Shown here: positions 1 to 8,011 of the stretch, piece by piece
How positions within the stretch are numbered: position 1 is the first letter of the stretch
How the letters are laid out: every line of letters starts with the position of its first letter
From: Kitasatospora sp. MBT63
Lineage (GTDB): Bacteria > Actinomycetota > Actinomycetes > Streptomycetales > Streptomycetaceae
Reading direction: 5' to 3'
Assembly (NCBI RefSeq): GCF_000710465.2
Contig: NZ_JAIZ01000274.1
Span: 1-35,366, forward strand
DNA length: 35,366 bases
Made by a program: the position numbers and the translations under genes
Notes under the pieces: model-generated
Seen by the model: the letters and a program-made list of their open reading frames with translations, nothing else
Databases searched by the model: none
What the model was told of the DNA's origin: nothing

Positions 1-768
1 GAGGTGGCGGCCGAGCGTGACCTGGTGGTCGAAGAGGCCGTGACCGGGTTCTGCGGGGCCGTGGTGCGGTGCGAGAAGACCGCCGAGGGGGTGACCGTCA
101 CCCTGGAGGACCGCTTCGGCAGGCACCGGGTGTTCCCGCTGACCCCGCGCGGGTTCCTGCTGGAGGGCCGGGTGGTGACCCTGGTGCGGCCGGCGGCCGC
201 GGCGCCCGCGCGCGGTCCGGCCGTGACGGCCTCCGGGTCGCTGGCGGTGCCCGGCGCGCGGGCCCGGGTGGCACGGGAGTCGCGGATCTACGTCGAGGGG
301 CGGCACGACGCCGAGCTGGTGGAGCGGGTCTGGGGCGACGACCTGCGGATCGAGGGCGTGGTGGTGGAGTACCTGGAGGGGATCGACGACCTGCCGGCGA
401 TCGTCGACGCCTTCGGGCCCGGCCCGGGGCGCCGGCTCGGGGTGCTGGTCGACCACCTGCTGCCGGGCACCAAGGAGCACCGGATCGCCGCCAGGGTGAC
501 CGGCGACCGGGTACTGGTGGTCGGCCACCCGTACATCGACGTCTGGGAGGCCGTGAAGCCCTCCTCGGTGGGCATCGCGGCCTGGCCGCGGGTGCCGCGC
601 GGGGAGTCCTGGAAGGAGGGCGTCTGCCGCCGCCTGGGCTGGCCGGCCGACACCCCGGCCGCCTGGAAGCGGATCCTGGGCTCGGTGCGCAGCTACCGCG
701 ATCTGGACCCGGCGCTGCTGGGCCGGGTCGAGGAGCTGATCGACTTCGTGACCCTCGCGGAGGACTGA
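1..768 (+). CDS. DUF3097 family protein (5' end outside window)
   Basis: The frame is open from the first base and reads through a GTG at position 4, so the true start lies upstream and about 20-30 N-terminal residues are probably missing. The 250 visible residues match the actinobacterial DUF3097 family as I recall it: an N-terminal beta-rich part (VVEEAVTGFCGAVVRCE, then LEDRFGRHRVFPL) and a C-terminal Toprim-like part with YVEGRHDAELVERVWGDD and LGVLVDHLLPG. Those acidic motifs (E, then DxD-like LVDH) suggest a divalent-metal-binding nucleotidyl or phosphoryl-transfer fold, but no reaction is established for the family. It ends 14 bases before the convergent hemW stop. Family assignment is fairly sure; function is unknown. 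Confidence 0.85.
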   Translation, partial: EVAAERDLVVEEAVTGFCGAVVRCEKTAEGVTVTLEDRFGRHRVFPLTPRGFLLEGRVVTLVRPAAAAPARGPAVTASGSLAVPGARARVARESRIYVEGRHDAELVERVWGDDLRIEGVVVEYLEGIDDLPAIVDAFGPGPGRRLGVLVDHLLPGTKEHRIAARVTGDRVLVVGHPYIDVWEAVKPSSVGIAAWPRVPRGESWKEGVCRRLGWPADTPAAWKRILGSVRSYRDLDPALLGRVEELIDFVTLAED

Positions 769-782
769 GCCGCGGGCCCGGT

Positions 783-2012
783 TCAGTCCACCAGGTCGCG
801 CACCACGCCGTCGGCCAGCAGCCGGCCGCGCAGGGTGAGGGCGGCCCGGCCGTCGGCGAACGCCGCCGGGTCGAGCAGGCCGTCGGCGAGCGCCCGTTCG
901 GCGGCCCGCAGGCCGTCCGCGGTGAGCAGGGTGAGCGGGCAGCCGTCGACCAGGCGCAGCTCGAGCAGGATCCGCTCGACCCGGCGGTCCTCGCCCGCCA
1001 GCAGTTCCCGGCCGAGCGCCGGGGTGCGCCCCTCGGCGAGCGCCTGGGCGTACGCGGCGGGGTGCTTGGCGTTCCACCAGCGCACTCCGCCGACGTGGCT
1101 GTGCGCGCCGGGGCCGGCGCCCCACCAGTCGCCGCCGGTCCAGTACAGCTCGTTGTGCTTGCAGCGGCCGGCCTCGGTGGTGGCCCAGTTGGAGACCTCG
1201 TACCAGCCGAAGCCCGCCGCGGCGAGCGCCTCCTCGGCGATCAGGTAGCGGTCGGCGTGCACGTCGTCGTCGATCATCGGGAGTTCGCCGCGCTTGACCC
1301 GGGCGGCCAGCTTGGTGCCGTCCTCGACGATCAGCGAGTAGGCGGAGACGTGGTCGGGTCCGGCGCCGATGGCGGCGTCCAGGGAGGCCCGCCAGTCGTC
1401 GTCGGACTCGCCGGGGGTGCCGTAGATCAGGTCCAGGTTGACGTGGTCGAAGCCGGCCGCCCTGGCCTCCTGGACGCAGGCCTCGGGCCGCCCCGGGGTG
1501 TGGTGGCGGTCGAGCAGCTGCAGTACGTGCGGGCGGGCGCTCTGCATGCCGAAGGAGATCCGGTTGAAGCCTCCCTCGCGCAGTTCGGCGAGGTAGCCGG
1601 GGTCGACCGACTCGGGGTTGGCCTCGGTGGTCACCTCGGCGTCCGGGGCCAGCCCGAACTCGTCCCTGATCGCGCCCAGCATGGCCACCAGGTCGCGGGC
1701 GGGGAGCAGGGTGGGGGTGCCGCCGCCCAGGAAGACGGTGCGCACCGGCAGCTCGGTGTCGCCGAGCACCCGGCGGGCCAGGCGCACCTCGGCCACCAGG
1801 TTGTCGGCGTAGGTCTCCTGCGAGGCGACCGTGCCGGCCGAGCGCAGCTCGGTGGCGGTGTAGGTGTTGAAGTCGCAGTAGCCGCAGCGGGTGGCGCAGT
1901 ACGGCACGTGCACGTAGAAACCGAACGGGCGCTCGCCCAGCCCGGCCAGGGCGTGGGCGGGCAGGGAACCGTCGGACGGCACGGGAACGCCGTCGGGGAG
2001 TGCGGAGGGCAT
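783..2012 (-). CDS. hemW: Radical SAM heme chaperone HemW
   Basis: This 409-residue protein belongs to the HemN/HemW radical SAM family. The iron-sulfur site is visible near residue 40 as YCATRCGYCDFN, a CX3CX2C motif in which the fourth HemN cysteine is replaced by Phe, the pattern of HemW rather than of true oxygen-independent coproporphyrinogen oxidase. The SAM-binding GGGTPT motif follows (FLGGGTPTLL), and a C-terminal HemN_C domain is present. HemW binds heme and delivers it to respiratory enzymes. I chose the ATG at 2012 (MPSALPDGVPVPSDG), which resembles streptomycete homologues; a GTG at 2030 would add six residues but lies inside a strong hairpin. The gene follows the acyl-CoA ligase on the same strand after 78 bases. 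Confidence 0.93.
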   Translation of the reverse strand: MPSALPDGVPVPSDGSLPAHALAGLGERPFGFYVHVPYCATRCGYCDFNTYTATELRSAGTVASQETYADNLVAEVRLARRVLGDTELPVRTVFLGGGTPTLLPARDLVAMLGAIRDEFGLAPDAEVTTEANPESVDPGYLAELREGGFNRISFGMQSARPHVLQLLDRHHTPGRPEACVQEARAAGFDHVNLDLIYGTPGESDDDWRASLDAAIGAGPDHVSAYSLIVEDGTKLAARVKRGELPMIDDDVHADRYLIAEEALAAAGFGWYEVSNWATTEAGRCKHNELYWTGGDWWGAGPGAHSHVGGVRWWNAKHPAAYAQALAEGRTPALGRELLAGEDRRVERILLELRLVDGCPLTLLTADGLRAAERALADGLLDPAAFADGRAALTLRGRLLADGVVRDLVD

Positions 2013-2021
2013 TGACCCATT

Positions 2022-2053
2022 GTCCCGCACGGCCCGGGTGGACCGTGCGGGAC
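2022..2053 (-). terminator. Hairpin between the acyl-CoA ligase gene and hemW
   Basis: A perfect 11-bp inverted repeat (GTCCCGCACGG at 2022-2032, CCGTGCGGGAC at 2043-2053) with a 10-nt loop lies between the ligase stop and the hemW start. It could terminate the ligase transcript, or act as a 5' structure for hemW. It lacks a T-run, as is usual for actinomycete hairpins. Confidence 0.5.
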
Positions 2054-2084
2054 AGGTGGTGCGGGCGGGACAGGTGGTGCGGGC
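2049..2084. repeat. Perfect 18-bp tandem duplication
   Basis: GGGACAGGTGGTGCGGGC occurs twice without a gap (2049-2066 and 2067-2084). The first copy overlaps the right arm of the 2022-2053 hairpin, so the duplication offers an alternative partial pairing partner for that arm. It ends seven bases before the ligase stop codon. Confidence 0.9.
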
Positions 2085-2090
2085 GCGGGG

Positions 2091-3989
2091 TCAGGCCTCG
2101 ACGGTGCCGGCGTACATCCCGGAGACGGCGTCGGCGTAGGTCTTCTCCACCACCGGGCGCTTGATCTTCAGGCTCGGGGTCAGCTCACCGTGCTCGACGT
2201 CCAGGTCACGCGGCAGCAGCGTGAACTTCTTGATCGTCTGCCAGCGCTGGAGCTCGCCGTTGAGCCGCTGCACGAAGCCCTCGATCAGGGTGTGCACCTG
2301 CGGGTCGGCCGCCACCTCGGCGTACGACTTGCCGGCCAGGCCGTGCTCGGCCGCCCACGGCATGATCACCGCCTCGTCCAGGCCGATCAGCGCGGTGCAG
2401 AAGTTGCGGCCGTTGCCGATCACCAGGACGTTGCTGACGAACGGGCAGATCGCCTTGAACTTGCCCTCGACCTCGCTGGGCGCCACGTACTTGCCGCCGG
2501 AGGTCTTGAACATGTCCTTCTTGCGGTCGGTGATCCGCAGGAAGCCGTCCGCGGCGAGCTCGCCGATGTCGCCGGTGTGGAACCAGCCGTCCGGCTCCAG
2601 CACCTCCGCGGTCTGCTCGGGCAGGTTGTGGTAGCCGCGCATCACGCCGGGGCCGCGCAGCAGGATCTCGCCGTCCTCGGCGATCCGCACCTCGGTGCCG
2701 GGCAGCGGGGTGCCGACCGTGCCGACCCGGACGTCCTCGGCGCGGTTGACGGTCGAACCGGCCGAGGTCTCGGTCAGCCCGTAGCCCTCCAGCACCGGCA
2801 CGCCGGCGCCGGCGAAGAAGTAGCCGATCTCGGGGGCGAGCGCCGCGCTGCCGGAGACCGAGCCGCGCAGCTGTCCGCCGAACGCCGCCCGGATCTTGGT
2901 GTACACCAGCTTGTCCGCGAGGGCGTGCTGCAGCCGCAGCCCGAGCGGCGCGCTGTCGCGGCCGGTGGCGATCCGGTTGGCCTGGGTGGTGCGGGCGTAC
3001 TCGCGGGCCACCCCGGCGGCCCACAGGAAGATCTTGTACTTGGCGCCGCCCTCGGCCCTGGCCTTGCCCGCTATTCCGTTGTAGACCTTCTCGAAGATCC
3101 GGGGCGCGGAGGCCATCAGGGTCGGCCTGATCACCGGCAGGTTGTGGATGATCCGGTCCACCCGGCCGTCCACCGCCATCACGTGGCCGGTGGCGATCTG
3201 GCCCGAGATCAGGGTCTTGCCGAACACGTGGGACAGCGGCAGCCACATGAACTGGACGTCCTCGGCGCGCAGCAGCCCGCTCTCCTGCTGGGCCACGCCC
3301 TCGTACGCCCAGCAGTCGTGCACCAGGCGCACGCCCTTGGGGCGGCCGGTGGTGCCGGAGGTGTAGATCAGGGTGGCGAGCTGCTCCTTGTCGATCGCGT
3401 CGACGGCCTTGTCCACCGCGTCCGGGTGCTCGGCCAGGTACGCGGCGCCGCGCTCCTCGAGCTCGGCCAGCGTGATCACGTTCAGGCCGGCCGCCTCGAC
3501 CGGGCCGGCCGGGGCGTCGAACAGGACGACGTGGTCGAGCTCGGGGAGGTTGTCCCGCTCGGCGACCACCTTGGCGAGCTGGGCCTCGTTCTCGGCGAAC
3601 ACCGCGCGGCAGCCGGCGTTGGCGAGGATGAAGGCCGACTCGTCGGCGTTGGTGCTGGGGTAGACCGTGGTGGTCGCGGCGCCGGCGCACATGTTGCCGA
3701 GGTCCGCGATGATCCACTCGATCCTGGTGGCGGACGCGATGGCGACCCGGTCCTCCGCGCCGATGCCCAGCGCGAGCAGACCGGCCGCGACCGACCTGAC
3801 CCGTACCGCGGCCTGCGCCCAGGTGAGCGAGCGCCACTGCTCGGCGCCGGGGGCGCCGTCGGCCGCGTGCTCGTCCACCGGTGCGGGGTACCGGTACGCC
3901 TCATGGTCGGGAGTGGCCTCTACCCTGCTGAGGAAGAGGTGTGCCACGGAGGGCGGACGCCGCTCGATCATGGACTGCACACTGCTCAA
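2091..3989 (-). CDS. Long-chain fatty acid--CoA ligase (AMP-forming, FadD type)
   Basis: A 632-residue member of the ANL adenylating superfamily that activates long-chain fatty acids to acyl-CoA through an acyl-AMP. The phosphate-binding loop TSGTTGRPKG is at about residues 210-220, the adenine motif GYGLTETSAG at about 400, the hinge motif GWFHTGDIG with ITDRKKDMFKTSGGKYV at about 470-500, and the C-terminal catalytic Lys region SLKIKRP near the end. Length and motifs fit the bacterial FAA1/FadD15-like class. The start is TTG: it has GGAGG six bases upstream and yields MSSVQSMIERRPPSVA, resembling streptomycete homologues that begin MSDTQTLIENRPPSVA. The gene reads towards hemW and is divergent from the ABC exporter operon. 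Confidence 0.92.
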   Translation of the reverse strand: MSSVQSMIERRPPSVAHLFLSRVEATPDHEAYRYPAPVDEHAADGAPGAEQWRSLTWAQAAVRVRSVAAGLLALGIGAEDRVAIASATRIEWIIADLGNMCAGAATTTVYPSTNADESAFILANAGCRAVFAENEAQLAKVVAERDNLPELDHVVLFDAPAGPVEAAGLNVITLAELEERGAAYLAEHPDAVDKAVDAIDKEQLATLIYTSGTTGRPKGVRLVHDCWAYEGVAQQESGLLRAEDVQFMWLPLSHVFGKTLISGQIATGHVMAVDGRVDRIIHNLPVIRPTLMASAPRIFEKVYNGIAGKARAEGGAKYKIFLWAAGVAREYARTTQANRIATGRDSAPLGLRLQHALADKLVYTKIRAAFGGQLRGSVSGSAALAPEIGYFFAGAGVPVLEGYGLTETSAGSTVNRAEDVRVGTVGTPLPGTEVRIAEDGEILLRGPGVMRGYHNLPEQTAEVLEPDGWFHTGDIGELAADGFLRITDRKKDMFKTSGGKYVAPSEVEGKFKAICPFVSNVLVIGNGRNFCTALIGLDEAVIMPWAAEHGLAGKSYAEVAADPQVHTLIEGFVQRLNGELQRWQTIKKFTLLPRDLDVEHGELTPSLKIKRPVVEKTYADAVSGMYAGTVEA

Positions 3990-4060
3990 CGGGGACCTCC
4001 GGGGGGCGGGTGGCCAAGGTGATGGAGACGGCGGATGTGGGGGCAGCCGTATCGGCCGAC

Positions 4061-4089
4061 TTATTAACCAGCGAGTAACAAGACGGCAA
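4061..4089 (-). promoter_or_regulatory. Candidate promoter and operator of the acyl-CoA ligase gene
   Basis: On the minus strand TTGCCG (4084-4089) and TAATAA (4061-4066) are separated by exactly 17 bases, a good -35/-10 pair about 65 bases upstream of the TTG start. An AT-rich, partly palindromic 18-mer (plus strand TTATTAACCAGCGAGTAA, 4061-4078) covers the -10 and spacer, a likely repressor site. TetR-type acyl-CoA-responsive repressors bind elements of this kind, but no regulator is encoded nearby. Confidence 0.5.
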
Positions 4090-4105
4090 TCAGCAGCCTA
4101 GGGGG

Positions 4106-4122
4106 TACGGAGCCGTTCCGTA
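4106..4122. promoter_or_regulatory. 17-bp palindrome in the ligase/ABC divergent region
   Basis: TACGGA (4106-4111) and TCCGTA (4117-4122) flank five bases. A second small repeat, GGGGGT at 4124-4129 and ACCCCC at 4143-4148, follows. Either could be an operator in this 282-bp divergent intergenic region; no regulator can be assigned. Confidence 0.35.
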
Positions 4123-4233
4123 AGGGGGTCACGGAGGGTGGCACCCCCGCGGACCGGCAGTGCAAAGGACTGTACAAGCCCGCAGGTTCGGCAGCGAAGA
4201 GGCCGGACCCGAGCGGTACGGATTGAGAAAACG

Positions 4234-4250
4234 GGGATGCGCGGCATCCC
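4234..4250 (+). promoter_or_regulatory. Hairpin 21 bases upstream of the ABC exporter start
   Basis: GGGATGC (4234-4240) and GCATCCC (4244-4250) form a perfect 7-bp stem with a 3-nt loop close to the GTG start at 4272. It may be a 5' UTR structure or an operator. The ribosome binding site of the first ABC gene is weak. Confidence 0.4.
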
Positions 4251-4271
4251 GGCGACGACGAGAGTGTCACG

Positions 4272-6005
4272 GTGCTCATCAGACTTCTCCGGGCCCACCT
4301 GAGGCCCTACTCCCGACCCATCCTCCTACTCGTGCTCCTCCAACTGATCTCCACCATCGGCATGCTGTACCTGCCCACGCTCAACGCCGACATCATCGAC
4401 AACGGCGTGATCAAGGGCGACACCGGCTACATCCTGCAGGTCGGCGGCGTCATGATCGGCGTCTCGCTGGCCCAGGCGGTCTGCTCGATCGCCGCGGTGT
4501 ACTACGCGGCGCGGACCGCGATGGCGGTCGGCCGGGACATCCGGGCCTCGGTCTTCGACCGGGTGCAGAGCTTCTCCGCCCGCGAGCTCGGCCGGTTCGG
4601 CGCGCCGTCGCTGATCACCCGCACCACCAACGACGTCCAGCAGGTCCAGATGGTGACCCTGCTGGCGTTCACCCTGATGGTGGCCGCGCCGATCATGTGC
4701 GTCGGCGGCATCGTGATGGCGCTCAACCAGGACGTGCCGCTGTCCGGCCTGCTGCTGGCCGTGGTGCCGGCGCTCGGCGCGGTCGTGCTGCTGCTGATCC
4801 GGCGGCTGCGGCCGCAGTTCCGCGGCATGCAGGGACGGATCGACACCGTCAACCGGATCCTGCGCGAGCAGATCACCGGCATCCGGGTGATCCGGGCCTT
4901 CGTCAAGGACGGGCACGAGAAGCAGCGCTTCGACACCGCCAGCGAGGACCTGGCCGGGTACTCGCTGCGGGTGGGCCGGCTGCTGGCGCTGATGTTCCCC
5001 ACCGTGATGGGCGTGGTCAACGTCTCCAGCATCGCCGTGCTCTGGTTCGGCGCGCACCGGATCGCCAGCGGCGGCATGCAGATCGGCGCGCTCACCGCGT
5101 TCCTGTCCTACCTGATGCAGATCCTGATGAGCGTCATGATGGCCACCTTCATGTTCATGATGGTGCCGCGCGCCGAGGTCTGCGCCGAGCGGATCGAGGA
5201 GGTGCTGGACACCGACTCCAGCGTCGTCCCGCCCGCCTCCCCGGTCACCGAACTGCGCGCCCGCGGCCTGCTGGAGCTGCGCGGGGTCGACTTCCGCTAC
5301 CCGGGTGCCGAGGCCCCCGTGCTGCGCGGCATCGACCTCACCGCCCGGCCCGGCCGGACCACCGCCGTGATCGGCTCGACCGGCAGCGGCAAGTCCACCC
5401 TGATCGGTCTCGTCCCCCGGCTGTTCGACGCCACCGGCGGCGAGGTCCTGGTCAACGGCGTCGACGTGCGCGAGATCGCGCCCGACCGGCTGGCCGACGT
5501 GATCGGCCTGGTCCCGCAGAAGCCCTACCTGTTCTCCGGCACCATCGCCTCCAACCTGCGCTACGGCCGCCCCGACGCCACCGACGACGAACTCTGGCAG
5601 GCCCTGGAGACCGCCCAGGCCAGGGACTTCGTCGAACTCCTCCCCGAAGGCCTGGACGCCCCGGTCTCCCAGGGCGGCTCCAACGTCTCCGGCGGCCAGC
5701 GCCAGCGGCTCGCCATCGCCCGGGCCCTGGTCAGCAAGCCGGAGATCTACCTCTTCGACGACTCCTTCTCGGCGCTCGACTACGCCACCGACGCCCGGCT
5801 GCGCGCCGCGCTCGCCGAGGAGACCGCGGACGCCGCCGTGGTGATCGTCGCCCAGCGGGTCTCCACCATCCGCGACGCCGACCTGATCGTCGTCCTGGAC
5901 GAGGGCGCGGTGGTGGGCAGCGGCACCCACCAGGAGCTCATGGCGGACAACCCGACGTACCGGGAGATCGTGCTCTCCCAGCTCACCGAGCAGGAGGCGG
6001 CGTGA
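4272..6005 (+). CDS. ABC exporter half-transporter, degenerate-site subunit
   Basis: A 577-residue type IV ABC exporter half: six membrane helices in residues 1-300, then a nucleotide-binding domain. Walker A is GSTGSGKST at about residue 367, the Q-loop VPQKPYLF follows, the signature is NVSGGQRQR at about 470, and Walker B is IYLFDDSFSALD at about 495. Two catalytic positions are altered: the Walker B glutamate is Asp and the H-switch histidine is Gln (VAQRVSTI). This is the pattern of the subunit carrying the degenerate ATP site in heterodimeric exporters such as TM287/288 and LmrCD. Its stop overlaps the next gene by four bases (GTGA), so the two are translationally coupled. Substrate unknown; drugs or lipids are typical for the family. 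Confidence 0.93.
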   Translation: MLIRLLRAHLRPYSRPILLLVLLQLISTIGMLYLPTLNADIIDNGVIKGDTGYILQVGGVMIGVSLAQAVCSIAAVYYAARTAMAVGRDIRASVFDRVQSFSARELGRFGAPSLITRTTNDVQQVQMVTLLAFTLMVAAPIMCVGGIVMALNQDVPLSGLLLAVVPALGAVVLLLIRRLRPQFRGMQGRIDTVNRILREQITGIRVIRAFVKDGHEKQRFDTASEDLAGYSLRVGRLLALMFPTVMGVVNVSSIAVLWFGAHRIASGGMQIGALTAFLSYLMQILMSVMMATFMFMMVPRAEVCAERIEEVLDTDSSVVPPASPVTELRARGLLELRGVDFRYPGAEAPVLRGIDLTARPGRTTAVIGSTGSGKSTLIGLVPRLFDATGGEVLVNGVDVREIAPDRLADVIGLVPQKPYLFSGTIASNLRYGRPDATDDELWQALETAQARDFVELLPEGLDAPVSQGGSNVSGGQRQRLAIARALVSKPEIYLFDDSFSALDYATDARLRAALAEETADAAVVIVAQRVSTIRDADLIVVLDEGAVVGSGTHQELMADNPTYREIVLSQLTEQEAA

Positions 6006-8011
6006 CCACCGCGAAGCAGGCCCCGGGCGGGGCCCCGGGCGCCGAGGCCCCGAAGCCGGGCGGCTCCCAGGAGGCCGCCGCGCGGCGCGGGCCGGCCGGA
6101 CCGGGCCGGTTCATGGGCGCCCAGGGCGCGGAGAAGTCGCTGGACTTCAAGAACTCCGGCAAGCGGCTGCTCGGCCGGCTGCGGCCCGAACGCAACCTGA
6201 TCACCGGGGTACTGGCGCTCGGCACCCTGAGCATCGGCGCCGCCGTGGTCGGGCCGAAGATCCTCGGCCACGCCACCGACCTGATCGTCGCCGGGGTGGT
6301 CGGCGGGCAGTACGCGCCCGGCACCACGAAGGCGCAGGCCGTGGAGCTGGCCCAGCAGAGGGGCGGCGACAAGCTGGCCCACCTGGTCGGCTCGGTGGAC
6401 TTCACCCCCGGCCAGGGCATGGACTTCGGCGCGATCGGTACCGTGCTGCTCTGGGTGCTCGGCATCTACCTGGCCGCGACCGTCTTCGGCATCTTCCAGG
6501 GCCGGCTGGCCGCGCTGGCGATCAACCGGGCGGTGTACCGGCTGCGCAAGGACGTCGAGGAGAAGATCTCCCGGCTGCCGCTCAGCTACTTCGACCGGCA
6601 GCCGCGCGGCGAGGTGCTCAGCCGGGTCACCAACGACATCGACAACATCGGCCAGTCCATGCAGCAGACCATGGGCCAGGTGGTGAACTCGCTGCTGACC
6701 ATCGTCGGTGTGCTGGCGATGATGTTCTGGATCTCCTGGCTGCTGGCGCTGATCGCGCTGGTCTCGGTGCCGCTGTCGGTGGTGGTCGCCACCCGGGTCG
6801 GCAAGCGGGCCCAGCCGCAGTTCGTCGCCCAGTGGCGCACCACCGGCAAGCTGAACGCGCACATCGAGGAGATGTACACCGGCCACACGGTGGTCAAGGT
6901 CTTCGGCCGCCAGCAGGAGGCCGCGGAGATCTTCCGCACCGAGAACGAGGCGCTCTACGAGTCCGCCTTCAAGGCCCAGTTCATCTCCGGGATCATCCAG
7001 CCCGCGATGATGCTGATCGGCAACCTCAACTACGTGCTGGTGGCGGTGGTCGGCGGGCTGCGGGTGGCCAGCGGCGCGCTGTCCATCGGCGACGTGCAGG
7101 CCTTCATCCAGTACTCCCGGCAGTTCAGCCAGCCGCTCACCCAGGTCGCCTCGATGGCCAACCTGGTGCAGTCCGGGGTTGCCTCCGCCGAGCGGGTCTT
7201 CGAGCTGCTCGACGCACCCGAGCAGACCCCCGAGCCCGCCGTGCCGCAGCGCCCGGCGGCGCTGCACGGCCGGGTCTCCTTCGAGGACGTGTCGTTCCGC
7301 TACGACACCGACAAGCCGCTGATCGAGAGCCTGTCGCTGAAGGTCGAGCCCGGCCACACGGTGGCCATCGTCGGCCCGACCGGCGCCGGCAAGACCACCC
7401 TGGTCAACCTGCTGATGCGGTTCTACGAGGTGAGCGGCGGCCGGATCACCCTGGACGGCGTGGACATCGGCGCGATGGCCCGCGAGGAGCTGCGCTCCGG
7501 CATCGGCATGGTGCTCCAGGACACCTGGCTGTTCGGCGGCTCGATCGCCGACAACATCGCGTACGGCGCCGAGGGCGCCACCCGCGAGCAGGTGATCGAG
7601 GCGGCCAGGGCGGCCCACGTGGACCGCTTCGTGCGGACCCTGCCGGACGGCTACGACACGGTCATCGACGACGAGGGCACCGGTGTCAGCGCGGGCGAGA
7701 AGCAGCTGATCACCATCGCCCGGGCGTTCCTCGCCCAGCCCAGCATCCTGGTCCTGGACGAGGCCACCAGCTCGGTCGACACTCGTACCGAGGTGCTCAT
7801 CCAGCGGGCGATGGCCCGGCTGCGCACCGGCCGGACCAGCTTCGTGATCGCCCACCGGCTCTCCACCATCCGGGACGCCGACGTGATCCTGGTGATGGAG
7901 AACGGGTCGATCGTCGAGCAGGGCTCGCACGAGGAGCTGATCGACGCCCAGGGCGCGTACCACCGGCTCTACCAGGCGCAGTTCGCTCAGGCGGTGGCCG
8001 AGGTCGACTGA
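6002..8011 (+). CDS. ABC exporter half-transporter, partner with consensus Walker B
   Basis: A 669-residue partner of the preceding half-transporter. A flexible Gly/Ala/Pro-rich cytoplasmic extension of about 50 residues comes first, then six membrane helices with an unusually long, charged extracellular insert of about 50 residues after the first helix, then the ATPase domain. Walker A is GPTGAGKTT (about residue 458), Walker B ILVLDEATSSVD with the catalytic Glu (about 582) and the H-switch IAHRLSTI is intact. The signature is changed to GVSAGEKQL from LSGGQ. In the dimer that altered signature faces the degenerate Walker site of the first subunit, so all defects fall in one ATP site. Start GTG overlaps the upstream stop. 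A terminator hairpin follows at 8025-8059. Confidence 0.93.
   Translation: MTTAKQAPGGAPGAEAPKPGGSQEAAARRGPAGPGRFMGAQGAEKSLDFKNSGKRLLGRLRPERNLITGVLALGTLSIGAAVVGPKILGHATDLIVAGVVGGQYAPGTTKAQAVELAQQRGGDKLAHLVGSVDFTPGQGMDFGAIGTVLLWVLGIYLAATVFGIFQGRLAALAINRAVYRLRKDVEEKISRLPLSYFDRQPRGEVLSRVTNDIDNIGQSMQQTMGQVVNSLLTIVGVLAMMFWISWLLALIALVSVPLSVVVATRVGKRAQPQFVAQWRTTGKLNAHIEEMYTGHTVVKVFGRQQEAAEIFRTENEALYESAFKAQFISGIIQPAMMLIGNLNYVLVAVVGGLRVASGALSIGDVQAFIQYSRQFSQPLTQVASMANLVQSGVASAERVFELLDAPEQTPEPAVPQRPAALHGRVSFEDVSFRYDTDKPLIESLSLKVEPGHTVAIVGPTGAGKTTLVNLLMRFYEVSGGRITLDGVDIGAMAREELRSGIGMVLQDTWLFGGSIADNIAYGAEGATREQVIEAARAAHVDRFVRTLPDGYDTVIDDEGTGVSAGEKQLITIARAFLAQPSILVLDEATSSVDTRTEVLIQRAMARLRTGRTSFVIAHRLSTIRDADVILVMENGSIVEQGSHEELIDAQGAYHRLYQAQFAQAVAEVD

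Noticed and set aside
69..2015. Long plus-strand open frame of about 650 codons across the DUF3097 and hemW genes
   Set aside because: Shadow of high-GC coding DNA: Arg/Gly/Ala/Pro-rich translation with no domain, overlapping two clear genes in other frames.
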